Positions 1 through 9,760 of a stretch of DNA of 64,000 nt are shown here, one piece after another; position 1 is the stretch's first letter; each line of letters opens with the position of its first letter. The notes below the pieces were generated by a model. That model saw nothing but the letters and a program-made list of their open reading frames with translations. It did no database searches and was not told where the DNA came from. The stretch is taken from the NCBI GenBank assembly GCA_035610365.1, contig CM069439.1, positions 1,240,001-1,304,000 on the forward strand. Direction: 5' to 3'. Source of the DNA: Aquatica leii (lineage: Eukaryota > Arthropoda > Insecta > Coleoptera > Lampyridae). The position numbers were made by a program, and so were the translations under genes.

Positions 1-905
1 AAATAAATGTTCAAAAGCATTGCCTTCTTGCTCAATACGTTTTTAAGCTCGCCCAATAACACTTCTTCTATCAATGTTATGTAAAATGTTTGTAATTGTT
101 TCCTTTCAGTCGTCTACATTTTGATACGATTGTTTATAGATCTCATCTTTCAGAAAACCTCAAAGATAAAAATCTAGAGTCGCTAAATCCGGCGACCGTG
201 CCAACGAATTGGCCCGTTTGTACCTATTCATTGACAGCCGAAGATTCTTGTCAATAAGTTAAAACAAAATAATTATGAGCAGATGGTTCATCCTGTTGAA
301 AATGAGCATGTGGGTAAGCAATCAACTAAAGTTCTACAGAAAATTATTAGTAATTGGTTTTAATAACGTGGTATATCTCACTCTAGTCAAATTCCAGCGA
401 TAGAAAACGAGACCAACAATTTACAAACCTATTAAACCGCAACAAACATTTAAGCTAAAGTGGTGTTGGGGATTACGTGGACCTCGTATAAAAGAATTTG
501 CTCTTCTCCAGTAATGTTGATTGTGTTTGTTGCACATACCTGAAGTGGAAAAGTTAGATTGATCAGATTATATTTGTTACACGTACCTACCTGAATTCGA
601 AAAATTAAATTTGTTAGACCATAAAATAAATTTAAAGTTACCTCGACGTTGACTACAAAAATTTAGTAACCAGTTGCAAAAAAATACTCTTCTTGCTGCA
701 TCTCCAGCTGTTAAACCGTGCACCCTTTTCAGTTTAAAGCGATCTAGTTTATGTTTTTGAAAAATCGTTTGAATTTTGCTCTTTTTAACTTCCAATTGAT
801 AGTAACTTCTCCAATTGATTTTCCAGAAAATTCTACAGAATCGGCCAGCACATTCGTTTCCGTTTCTTCATCAATTATAAAAAGCTTGCTTCTTCTTGTT
901 TTTTT
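1..905 (-). pseudogene. mariner-like (IS630/Tc1/mariner) transposase relic, near full length
   Basis: Decayed cut-and-paste transposase read right to left. In order: a helix-turn-helix remnant ending IQTIFQKHKL (about 770-740), a linker GDAARRVFFCNWLLN (about 700-655), the first catalytic block ILWSNKFNFSNSG (about 625-591), then after a 51-nt intron-like gap NKHNQHYW (about 530-505), FQQDEPSAH (about 300-275), SPDLATLDFYL and GFLKDEIYKQ (about 195-130), and a C-terminal EQEGNAFEHL near position 5-30. The family uses an Asp triad: the first Asp is now Asn (WSN, 611-622), the second (290-292) and third (in TLDFYL) survive. Stops and at least two frameshifts break it, so it is dead. No start codon is identifiable. 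The superfamily is clear from motif order; the subfamily is inference. Confidence 0.87.
540..590 (-). other. intron-like gap inside the transposase relic
   Basis: Fifty-one bases on the minus strand begin GTAGGTACG and end CCACTTCAG. Removing them joins the frame SNSG directly to MCNKHNQHYW, exactly as the family alignment requires, with the Gly codon split as G|GT. This is what a short spliceosomal intron would look like; splicing itself is inferred. Confidence 0.6.
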
Positions 906-2114
906 AAATGTACTTTTATTTTTTCTGAATTGTCTCTATAATTTCAGAAAATGCTGAGCATTTGGTGCTTCACAAATCGGAAATATAATCTGGTAATGCT
1001 GTAGTGCATTTGCAGAATTCTCTCACAAACAAAAATATTGAGAAACAACTATTGGCAGGTTTAATTTATATAACGTCTCATCCATAGCCTTCTTAAGTTT
1101 AAGTGCTTATTATTTGTTTATTTTTAAGTTTAGGGTGATTATGTATTAACTATTTTTTGTTCAAAATTAATTTTTTTTTGAAATGGGTAATAGTTTACAG
1201 TGTTCCATTCAAAAAAATGTTTTTGTGACGGGACCTTGTAGCTATAATAATAACGGAGATAGCAATGATGAACGTTTGAACACCCTAAAAGTCAATTCTA
1301 AATATTGTTGAAAGAATGGATGAGTAGTTTCGTAGAAACATTACCTCTTCATATTAGTGTAGATTTCTATTTACTGTTAAAGTGGCCTATTGTTCTAAGT
1401 TTTTAGAAGATATTATTTTGTTGTTAGTTAGTGACCATATTTTTAACTTTAAGAATCAAATTGTTTTACTTTGTTTTTAGACTAAACCAATATTTTAAAT
1501 CTAAGTTTTTTTAATAATTGCCAAATATTTTAAATCTAGTTACGCAGTTTTAGTTTCATGTAAATTGTCAAAAAGATTTAATGCCAAATGGTAATTTTAA
1601 AATTTTGTTTTTATACATAGCAACTACAATTAAAAGTTCTAAGACTAACTGTTAATGTTAATTTTACAAATTTTAATTTAATTACAACCACCACATTACC
1701 ACCATTTATTTAACTTAGTACTGGTTCTATTTGCATTTTGGTAATACAATGTGTAATGGATGTGGTAATTTAATTTTTTGAAGTTATTATTTTGAGAATG
1801 CTTTTAATATATTTATTATTAGGTTTAGTTTACCTGCTTCATCTTTTTTAAATGTCCGTTTTGCGGTTATTCAAATAAATGCACTCTCTTAAGGTTTTGT
1901 TTCTTGAAGCCAAAATTTTTTTAAGTTCAGCGTCTTTTGACTTTAGAGAATTAAACTGTTTTAATACTTTGATTACTTCAGCCTCTGTGTAGAGTATTAT
2001 TTTCAAGGGTAAGATCTTTATATTATTGTTATTGGTTTTAGCAATTTAGGAAATTTTTTAAGAGCCAGTTCAAATTTCAGTTTACTTAAACTAAGTTCTA
2101 GGAAAACAGTGTGT
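906..2114. other. AT-rich stretch, nothing recognised
   Basis: Low-complexity AT-rich sequence without a convincing open frame. Around 1195-1290 a block (ttcaaaaaaatgtttttgtg followed by a run mentioning gggaccttgtagc and ataataacggagatag) resembles non-coding insect repeat tails, but no boundaries could be drawn. Confidence 0.5.
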
Positions 2115-3125
2115 TCCGGGCTCTGAAGGTTTTTGATTGGCCTGCTACAGCAGGCTCAAGTGGCCCTTTCCACGATCGGTTCTGTAAGGTGGCACAATTT
2201 ACCGCTTTGCTTACAAAACCTCGGATTGTTATATGTATTCTACAGACTATTTGTGTTGAGTATGCACCCAGAGTCTAAAGTACCAGGTAGTGGTATTACC
2301 GGTCTAACATGTAGCGATAGAAGATTCTTGGTAACGACTAACCATTCTAACTTTCTAATCTTTTTTTTCCCACTAAAAACAATTGCTTGTGATGTCCACA
2401 ACTTGCTAAGCTCTATTAATGCTATGTTCTAGGATTTGGGGAGTTTACGCCAAAAATTGCTTAATCATTTGCATAGGAAGTTAGGTCTATATGCAGTGGC
2501 ATACATGCTGTTGACAGGTCGTCGTAGAAAAGATTTCACAATGTAGTACCTAGCACTGATCCCTGTAGAACCCCGCAGGTAACTTTATGTCGAAAAGTGT
2601 TGTTGCAGTCGTCATGGTAGATGATGTGTCTGTCAGGTATTCAATGATTATTTTAATTAAGTGTCTGTCTATGCCACGGTGTAACATCTTATCAACAACT
2701 AGGGTCCAAGGCACTGTATTAAACCCATTTTGTATTTTCCGGGTTTTCCGCGTGTCTTCTTATATCTTTGAATTTATCCTTTTGGCGCCTGTTGATGTTC
2801 CATCTACTTTTACACGATTTTTGACTGAAAAGGGCTTTCTTATCTGTTGTTTTTATTTCAAAGTATATGTAATGGTGGTCGCTGAGACTGTCTTCGTCTA
2901 GTACCGACCACTCGCTAACTTTTGAAGCTATATCCTTTGTACTTATCGTATTATCAATAACTAAAGTTTTACCCCCGCAATCAAATGTCGCAACGGTGCC
3001 GTTGTTTTATATTATCATGTATAACTTTGCCTCTTTTGTCCGTTTTCCTGGCATCGCATTCGATCGCCTTGGCGTTTAAATCGCCGGCCACAATTGTACA
3101 ACACTTCAGTGTTTTAACGCACCTA
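2115..3125 (-). pseudogene. R1/Jockey-type non-LTR retrotransposon relic (endonuclease + reverse transcriptase)
   Basis: Remnant of the pol protein of an APE-type LINE, read right to left. The endonuclease end is seen as AGDLNAKAIECDARKTDKRG (about 3090-3030; GDLNAKA at 3065-3085), VSEWSVLDEDSLSDHHYIYF (about 2925-2865; the catalytic SDH at 2875-2883). The reverse transcriptase follows after internal loss: NTVPWTLVVDKMLHRGIDRH (about 2720-2665), VTCGVLQGSVLGTTL (about 2590-2545), and the polymerase core LTSYAND (2464-2478), where the usual YADD has become YAND. Downstream sequence to about 2115 is thumb-like and very decayed. Frameshifts and stops occur throughout. The spacing of GDLNAKA, TDKRG and SLSDH is typical of R1/LOA/Jockey endonucleases; R1 itself is the likeliest clade but not proven. 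The plus-strand open frames at 2133-2432 and 2587-2901 are antisense shadows of it. Confidence 0.9.
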
Positions 3126-3235
3126 AAAACAGAGCTCTGAAGATGTCTACTGCGACGTGTGACAAAAGTTCAGCTTGTGTGAAAACGACAAAACGGGAAT
3201 TATCCAGAATGGAAAATTGTATTAAGTAATTTTTT
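3118..3235 (+). repeat. dispersed repeat 'GACGTGTGAC', copy 1
   Basis: First of four dispersed copies. It shares CTGAAGATG, then GCGACGTGTGAC, AAAAGTTCAGCTTGTGTG and GGGAATTATCCAGAATGG with the copies near 9640, 42500 (inverted) and 60200. It starts right where the R1-type endonuclease relic begins, so one element may have landed beside or inside the other. The pattern CTGAAGA / hairpin / (G)AAA resembles PLE tails in this window. No coding content. Confidence 0.7.
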
Positions 3236-4239
3236 GTTGCAGATCACTCAATTCAACTGATGAAATAGAGTTTAAATGTATTCGTTTTGGATTTGAACTA
3301 GAAATGCAACTGTACACACATTTTGTTTGTTTACATGCAATAGTCTTTGCTTTCTTACGATATAAGTTTCTAAAAATATAAGTAAATCAAAATAAACGCA
3401 ATTTTCTATTTTATAAATTGCGTTGTTTTTACCAAAAATTAATCTTTATTATAAAATTAGTGACAGAAAATTTTTTTTTTAACTTAGCACATAAAAAGAA
3501 TATTAAATGCGTTACGGTATACAAAACAACAAATAACTTATATTCGATGCGGCAATTAAATATTTATGTATACTTTATTGATATACCAAAAATTTGCAAT
3601 TGATATTCAAAGCAATCTTAATACGATTTACTGCAAAGATCATTTATAAAAGGCGCAGATAAATCGTATTTTGATTGAACCTGTAAAAATCCGATTTTTC
3701 TTTAGATCATCTCACGCAAGTCGTTTCGTTCATTTATTCTCCGTTGCACTCATTTTTCAACTACACCGATATAATAATAAGGTGAAATGGATTTATTTCG
3801 CTTTATACATTATCTGACAAAAAATGATTTTGCAAAATTAATTTATTAATTTAAAAAAAAAATAAAAAATTATATTACAGATATATGTCATTTATGGAAA
3901 ATAAACGAGAGAGTTATAATTTCAAGTTAATACATCAAATGCGTTTATTGGTTTTTAAACAGAACAATCCGATTCTGTATATTTTCATTAAATCGTATAG
4001 CCATATTGCAAAAAGTTTTAAACTCCAGGGGCTTCCCGCAGTTTTAGCATATTCCAGAAATTTTATAATACGGTTTAGGTCTTTTTCTTTTTATTACAAG
4101 TTTACAAGCCTGCAAATAATGTATGTAGTCACATAAAGTTACTTTATTTTCATGCTAATTTATTAAATATGGTAATGTCCGTAAAAATGATGTTAAGAGT
4201 TTGAAAAAGCCGTTAAGCGATTGTATATCGAATAGATTT
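3236..4239. other. AT-rich stretch, nothing recognised
   Basis: No supported gene. The longest open frame (3885-4136) has AT-driven composition and no recognisable motif. Confidence 0.5.
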
Positions 4240-5005
4240 CATAAATTTACTTGCGAGGTTAATCCTGGAAGTAATCCACTTTGTGATTTCGGATTCGTCA
4301 AAGAATTCTTTCTTTTTATACATCACTCGCACGTATAAAAATAAAAACAAGGATCCTGAACTCGAACGGCGTTATGCGGAAGTTTAACATCAGGAATGAA
4401 AATACAGTTCGCGCGGGTGCAGATTTTCAGATATTCGGAAGGAAGTGGGTCGAGGGTTACTTGAGAGGAGGAAAAGTAGAATCTATCATGATATGGAAAT
4501 AAGAATTCGGAGCTTTGATAACTTTGGGAGTAGAGTGGGTCGTAGTCGATATAACCGCCGCGATACTAAGACGACTTGAGGGTTGACAAACTGACCCGAT
4601 AGAAAAGCGAAAAATATTCGTTGTATGCATAATAATAGTTATGCGGACTTGGCTAGCCGCAACGGCTGCATTGACACATTGGGGTGTGCAACAATTGCGT
4701 TTTGAAATGTAATTTAAAAGCGTCCCGACGTCGGGCGCCTTGCTCTCAACCGTATCAATTGCGTCTGCAGTGATTATCTAAAACACTTATGTCCGACACT
4801 TGAATGTTGACAAAGGTTCGTATTCATCAGTAAAAGGCAGAAAGCGCAGACAACCGTCATCGTCCGTAGAATTTCGATGCGCTTGTGTCCATTGTTTGGA
4901 GCCCTATCATTATTGTCACTTATCATTAAACTTGATGCGAATTTTGCGAGTGTCGGATTTGGCTCATGCACAGAGTTCATTCCTATTATTAACAAATCAG
5001 TGAAC
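4240..5005. promoter_or_regulatory. GC-richer island with TATA-like motifs, possible regulatory region
   Basis: About 750 bases stand out from the AT-rich surroundings by their CpG and GC content. The region holds a TATA-like CGTATAAAAATA at about 4333-4344, a perfect 12-base palindrome CCCGACGTCGGG at 4724-4735 with a CRE-like GACGTC core, and several CG-rich blocks. No transposase or polymerase motif could be read on either strand, and the short overlapping ORFs (4774-4995, 4800-5003) look like chance. It could be a host promoter or enhancer, or an unrecognised repeat; the sequence does not decide. Confidence 0.3.
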
Positions 5006-6281
5006 CGCTAACTTTTGCTGTATTTCTAGTGATAAAAAAGCCAAAAATATGACAGTTAAGAGTTATACTTTCTATAAAGTTAAATATGTAGAATTGTATT
5101 TTAAGCCGTTATTTATACTTGACAAAATATAAAATAAAATAATTTTTCAACAAACCATTAAAATTAAGAAAATTATGTACAATTAGCAGATTACCTGTTC
5201 AATTATACAGCGCAAATACAAATTATTAAAGCTTCATAATTAATTGAGTTACTTAATCAAATCAATTTATTTAATGCAACCGTAATTACTTATTACATTC
5301 AACGGAACAAATTAAATTTTGAAGTAATTTACTTGTATCATTTAAATATAAAACAAAAAATAAATATATAGAAATTAGTTACGATGGCAAGGCCATCAAA
5401 AATAAATAAAAGTTGATACATTTTAAAGATTTAAAGCTTAATATATGAAAAAGGGTTACTATCTTATAACGCCAAATTAGATAAAAACAAATATACCGTT
5501 TTAAGTTACGTTCTACACAAACTATAATTTAATAAATAAAAAACCAGCATTTTTTTATTAATAAAGAAGCATTCGGAAGCTAGTAGACGTCGAGAAAGTT
5601 TTACGATATTTACTGCACATAGCAGTAAGGATTTAGGGATTATGAGATATTTACTGCTTATACAATGTGGGTATTAAATTAAATTAGTACAGCACATAAT
5701 CTATTAAAACATTGCCTTAATATTGTTTTATCGATTAGTTTACTTTTTAACAAATTTATTGAAATATCTATTCTATTAAAAGCAACATATTAAAAATTAT
5801 AATTAAAAAAAAACATACAATTCTTAATCAAACCTGTAAGTACATCTTTTTGTATAATCACAATATTTTTGTGTTACGTTTTACAACAATATTTGTGGAG
5901 TTTTTATCGGATAATTAACTTGATGCTTATACTCTGGTAATTACCCTTTGTAATTTAACGGAGTAGTTTCAAAATTAATCTTTACCACGTAAAGCTTAAT
6001 TGTAAACATTGATTGAATTAATTTAAAAAATATCTACAAACAAGCTTATTCACTATCTTAGAGAAATATATATTTGTCGGTATCTTCGCTATAAAGCTTT
6101 TGAAAATTATTGTTTATTATTAATATTTACACTACTTCAACTTCTTGTATTTTAGAATTTCAATGTATTTTATACATAATTATTATTTGAAAATATAGTC
6201 ATTTAAACAATATAGTTAGTTTTATAAGATTAATTTTAATTGTAGTTTTTAAACAATAAACATATAAGAAACGCAATAGAA
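5006..6281. other. AT-rich stretch, nothing recognised
   Basis: Very AT-rich, with poly-A and poly-T runs and no convincing coding frame, repeat border or RNA gene. Confidence 0.6.
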
Positions 6282-7350
6282 ATGGCAGCAAAAAAACGCA
6301 AGGTGATGAAGAAAAAAGAGAAAATGAAAAGGAATGGTAGAATGCAAACAGTAAAAAAATGGAAACTTATACAGAAAAACGAGAATTATAACGCATGCAA
6401 AAGCCGAATTCTTGGTCAAGAAATAGATAGTATGTACATACAAGGATAGGATATTTACATAGAAAATGAATTGTTCACAAAAGCAATTAAAAGCTTGCAA
6501 GACAATAAAGCAGCAGGACCAGATGGAATACATGCAAAACTTATCAAGGGCGGTACAAAGAAACTAAATAGTGATAACGAAATTGGTAACACCCATAAAC
6601 ACCTCTATTTCATATTTATAAACATAAAGCTTATAATAATGTGCCGAATGCAAACCTATGCCATGCTCTAAAACAATCGAATATAAATGTCACTCTTATA
6701 AGAGCCATACACGAAGTACATACAGACGTCGTAAAAATAAAAAAAAAACAAAACGACACAAAGCTTTACCGCAAATAAAGGATTAGAGCAAGGATGCTGT
6801 GCCGTCTTTACCCTTTTTAAAATACATGTACATTGGATAGTCACCTAAAAAATTAAAACAGGAAATGCTCAAGAATGGGCATACAACTGCAGAAACAAAC
6901 GTTATATACGCTGTAATTTCCACACGACCAAATTTATCTCGAAACTGAGAAAGAAGGCCTAAATACTTGAACATTATTATTAAAAAATACTTCCATGCGA
7001 CAAATAACTTATCTTAGTGTTAAGATAAGTGAAGAGGGCAAATACACACGAAATACGACTTAGAATTAACCAGGGCAGAACAATGATAAACAGGCTAAAT
7101 GGAATAGGTGTGGGCTTAAACGGAGACAGATAAAAAATAATTAAGAGTTATGGAGATGGATACAGTAATGAGATCATGTAGAATATCGAGGTTAGACAGA
7201 ACTACAAATTTGACGTTTATAGAAAAGTTTGGGGTTAAGAACGATGTAGTCCAGGAGGATGGATACTTGTTGCGCATAGAAGAGAGGCCGAAGACCGAGA
7301 ACAACATAAAATCGCAGTTTAATCGTTTTATGAAAACAATGGGGCTTCCT
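6282..7350 (+). pseudogene. non-LTR retrotransposon reverse transcriptase relic
   Basis: Decayed LINE reverse transcriptase. Starting near the ATG at 6282, a Lys-rich linker with WKLIQK (about 6360) leads to the RT fingers NNKAAGPDGIHAKLIKGG (about 6500-6553). After a deletion come YNNVPNANLCHALKQSNINV (about 6625-6685) and KGLEQGCC (about 6778-6801). The polymerase core (usually YADD or FADD) is now FPHD at 6917-6928, followed by QIYLETEKEGL. The C-terminal part shows QGRTMINRLNGIG (about 7070-7110), MDTVMRSCRISRL (about 7156-7194) and a GRRPRTT-like end (about 7285-7305). Several frameshifts link the pieces. The block RRSCRISRL is typical of the connector of many insect endonuclease-reverse transcriptases. 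The long minus-strand frame 7116-7580 is antisense to this gene. The clade was not resolved. Confidence 0.9.
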
Positions 7351-8574
7351 TTTTGAGCTTTAAAAATACCAATGTACTTACATAAGCGATTTAATGTTAA
7401 GAATGTATACTTGAATAGATTATTTTGCCAAATTTTTGGGTTATAAAATGGTTCTAACAGAAATTTTTTTAAGAAGAAAACGAATTGCTCAGATACAAAG
7501 TAAAAATCTCTGGACAAGACATTTTTAGCAAAACATAGTGGATTTACAGTTAAATTAAAGACTTTTTTAAGAGATGACAATTTGTTAAACTTTGTTAACT
7601 AGTTTGAATTGTTTATTACATTTTCAAGAATTTTATTTTATCCTTTCAAACCATTTAGTCTTAGCAATAAGCAATTTTATTCATTTTTCATTTGTTTTGT
7701 TAACTTAAAGTAAACCATTTTTTTACACTGTAATTTAACTATTTCTTGATTGTAAATATTTTAATCATACAGAAAGTAATTCAGTAGGTCAAAGCATGTC
7801 TTTCGAATAAAAAATTTAAGACAATAATTAGCACGTTTACGACGGTGCAAATTTGAAGATCCGAAGCCTCCGAAATGCAGCTGCACCTATAGGAATGTGG
7901 TTTTTTGTATAATTTCCGTGGGTTTTTGTTATGAGAGTTTTGAATTACGGTTTCAGTATAAACAATCCTAACAGTAAATGAGCACTTTTTCAGAACGTTT
8001 TCTTGCTTTGTTGGTTTCTATCTCTTCTTTCAACTTTCTGTAGCCTCCCGTACATTCCGATATTCTGCACACTTTTTTCTTCTTTATTCTTTCTCTGTGT
8101 TTTAGTTGCGTAAAAGACATACAAGTCAGCGTCATCGCTTGCTTGCTGAGCAATCTTTCAATTTTTTTCTCTATGAATGTCAACATATTATTTTATGTAA
8201 GCTGTTGGAAATATTACAAAGCACCCAAGCATTCACTATACTGCTTTTAAAATTACATCAAATACTACTTTTTTGTACCATTTTTTGTCAGACAAGTATA
8301 ATATTGAGAAATTTGATCTGAAACATCAACACTGTAATACTGTAATCAATAATAGGTTACGTTTTTAAAACCTTTCGTTTGTATGGTTTGGTACAAAGCT
8401 CATCATCAATACCGAATGCTTATCTTGCTACTTGATTACACGGATGCTATCTTTATTTTGCTCTGCGTGAGTGTCACCCTTCTTTAATTTCTTTAAACAT
8501 ATGTTTTAAATTGCAATAAATCCTTACATAATGTAATACTTGTATAAAAATTATTGATGTACAAAATGCTTTTT
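7351..8574. other. no gene recognised
   Basis: Mixed AT-rich sequence. A basic minus-strand frame at 7968-8186 has no recognisable domain. The end near 8330-8480 is slightly GC-richer and could be the lost C-terminal part of the neighbouring piggyBac relic, but no motif could be read. Confidence 0.4.
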
Positions 8575-9230
8575 TTATTTTTTAGTTATTCTATCAAATC
8601 CATAAATATTGATATTCAAAACTAAATGTTTGTTTTTGCCCGAATAAGTACATAGATCATACGTGCAGTCATGAGGATTACAATTTTTGTAGAATTTAAC
8701 GCCATATTTATGAGATTTAGCAGACAGGTGTTTACGAAACACTAATCTTTCTAATTTTTGAAAGTGTGTCCTCCTTGCTTGTAGCGGTTTTATTAGCAAA
8801 GTGTAGTTGTAGTACTATATTAAAACGATTTCAGGACATTATTTTCTTGATAAGATCGTTGTCATAAAGCTTTAGCAACAATGATATCTAGTGTTTATAG
8901 ATATTGTGAGGTTCTGATGTGTCACCTATATTGTTCACACGACCCTGTCTCAAAAAAATTAATTGTACTGCAATATCTTTATGAGGTTCGCACTTTTATG
9001 TTCTGATTATGTCCATTAAATCATTCTTTCCACTTTTCGTTTCTTCATTTGTAGCATCAAATTCATTTTGAATCTACATACAAATCATCAGAATCTTCAA
9101 AAGCGTTTATATCAGATTTGGATGTTAAATCTGAAGTGGTCGTGGTTTAGATGCGGAACCATTAGCTCATTCTAACGTCTGCTTCGTGTGCGTTTTTTAT
9201 AGCCGTAGCTACCATTTTTGCGATTTGTGA
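8575..9230 (-). pseudogene. piggyBac-type transposase relic (N-terminal half)
   Basis: Fragment of a DDD piggyBac (DDE_Tnp_1_7) transposase. Best conserved is LVFRKHLSAKSHKYGVKFYK (about 8740-8680) followed by CTYDLCTYSGKN (about 8665-8630), matching the block around FRGR.....KPHKWGIK and Y.IYTGK that follows the first catalytic Asp in this family. Upstream an acidic, Ser/Asp-rich stretch including DINAFEDSDDLYVDS (about 9105-9060) looks like the usual acidic N-terminal tail. The first catalytic motif (VDE) and everything after the second Asp are missing or unreadable. It differs from the two other piggyBac relics in the window, so at least three piggyBac lineages are present. Confidence 0.75.
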
Positions 9231-9637
9231 ATTTATTTTTCATTTACGGTTTTGATATATGTATTTATAGCCGCATAATAAAGTTTTTTACTAAATAATG
9301 AAAACTCGCCTACAGGTGTAGATTTACTCATCTACAGAACTGATGAAAATCAACAGAAAACCGGAAGGATGAGTTCATACGCTGGTTTCACTGATTAAAC
9401 ATAATAAGAACACATAGACGTGTGGCACAAACTACTTTACAAGCAGCATGTCCCACCGGTAAAGCACAGGGATGACTCGTGTATCCTGCATGATTTACCG
9501 GTATGGCACAAAAAATTCAACGCAGAAACCAAAGCGTTTTTTATTAAAACTTACATATAAACGGCGGTCGTAAACATGTTATAAGTGATTACAATTTTCC
9601 ATGTTAGATAATTTTTTTGTTGTTACACAGGTTGACC
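9231..9637. other. no gene; imperfect palindrome at 9453-9506
   Basis: GC is slightly raised. A perfect 9-base inverted pair ACCGGTAAA (9455-9463) and TTTACCGGT (9493-9501) sits between two direct TGGCACAAA-like motifs. It may be an element end or a regulatory hairpin; no coding content. Confidence 0.35.
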
Positions 9638-9760
9638 CTTCATCATGCAGTGGACATCTTTAGAGTCTGGCATAAACTGAATTCTGAAAGTCTACCACGA
9701 CGTGTAACGAAAGCTCAGCTTGTGTAATAGCGTGGAAACCTCAATTCTACTTTATTAAAA
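9638..9760 (+). repeat. dispersed repeat 'GACGTGTGAC', copy 2
   Basis: Diverged copy with CTGAAAGTCTACCACGACG, then TGTAACGAAAGCTCAGCTTG (about 9685-9725). This copy keeps the CGAAAGCTCAGC block best and has lost the GGGAATTATCC part. Confidence 0.65.

Noticed and set aside
2133-2901. Two plus-strand open frames (99 and 104 codons)
   Set aside because: Antisense shadows of the minus-strand R1-type relic, which has the recognisable motifs.
7116-7580. Longest minus-strand open frame in its area (154 codons)
   Set aside because: Antisense to the reverse transcriptase relic at 6282-7350; composition Phe/Leu/Ser-rich as expected for the complement of an A-rich coding strand.
9340-9375. CTGATGA followed at short distance by GAAA
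   Set aside because: The bases between do not form a stem II, and no stem I or III exists.
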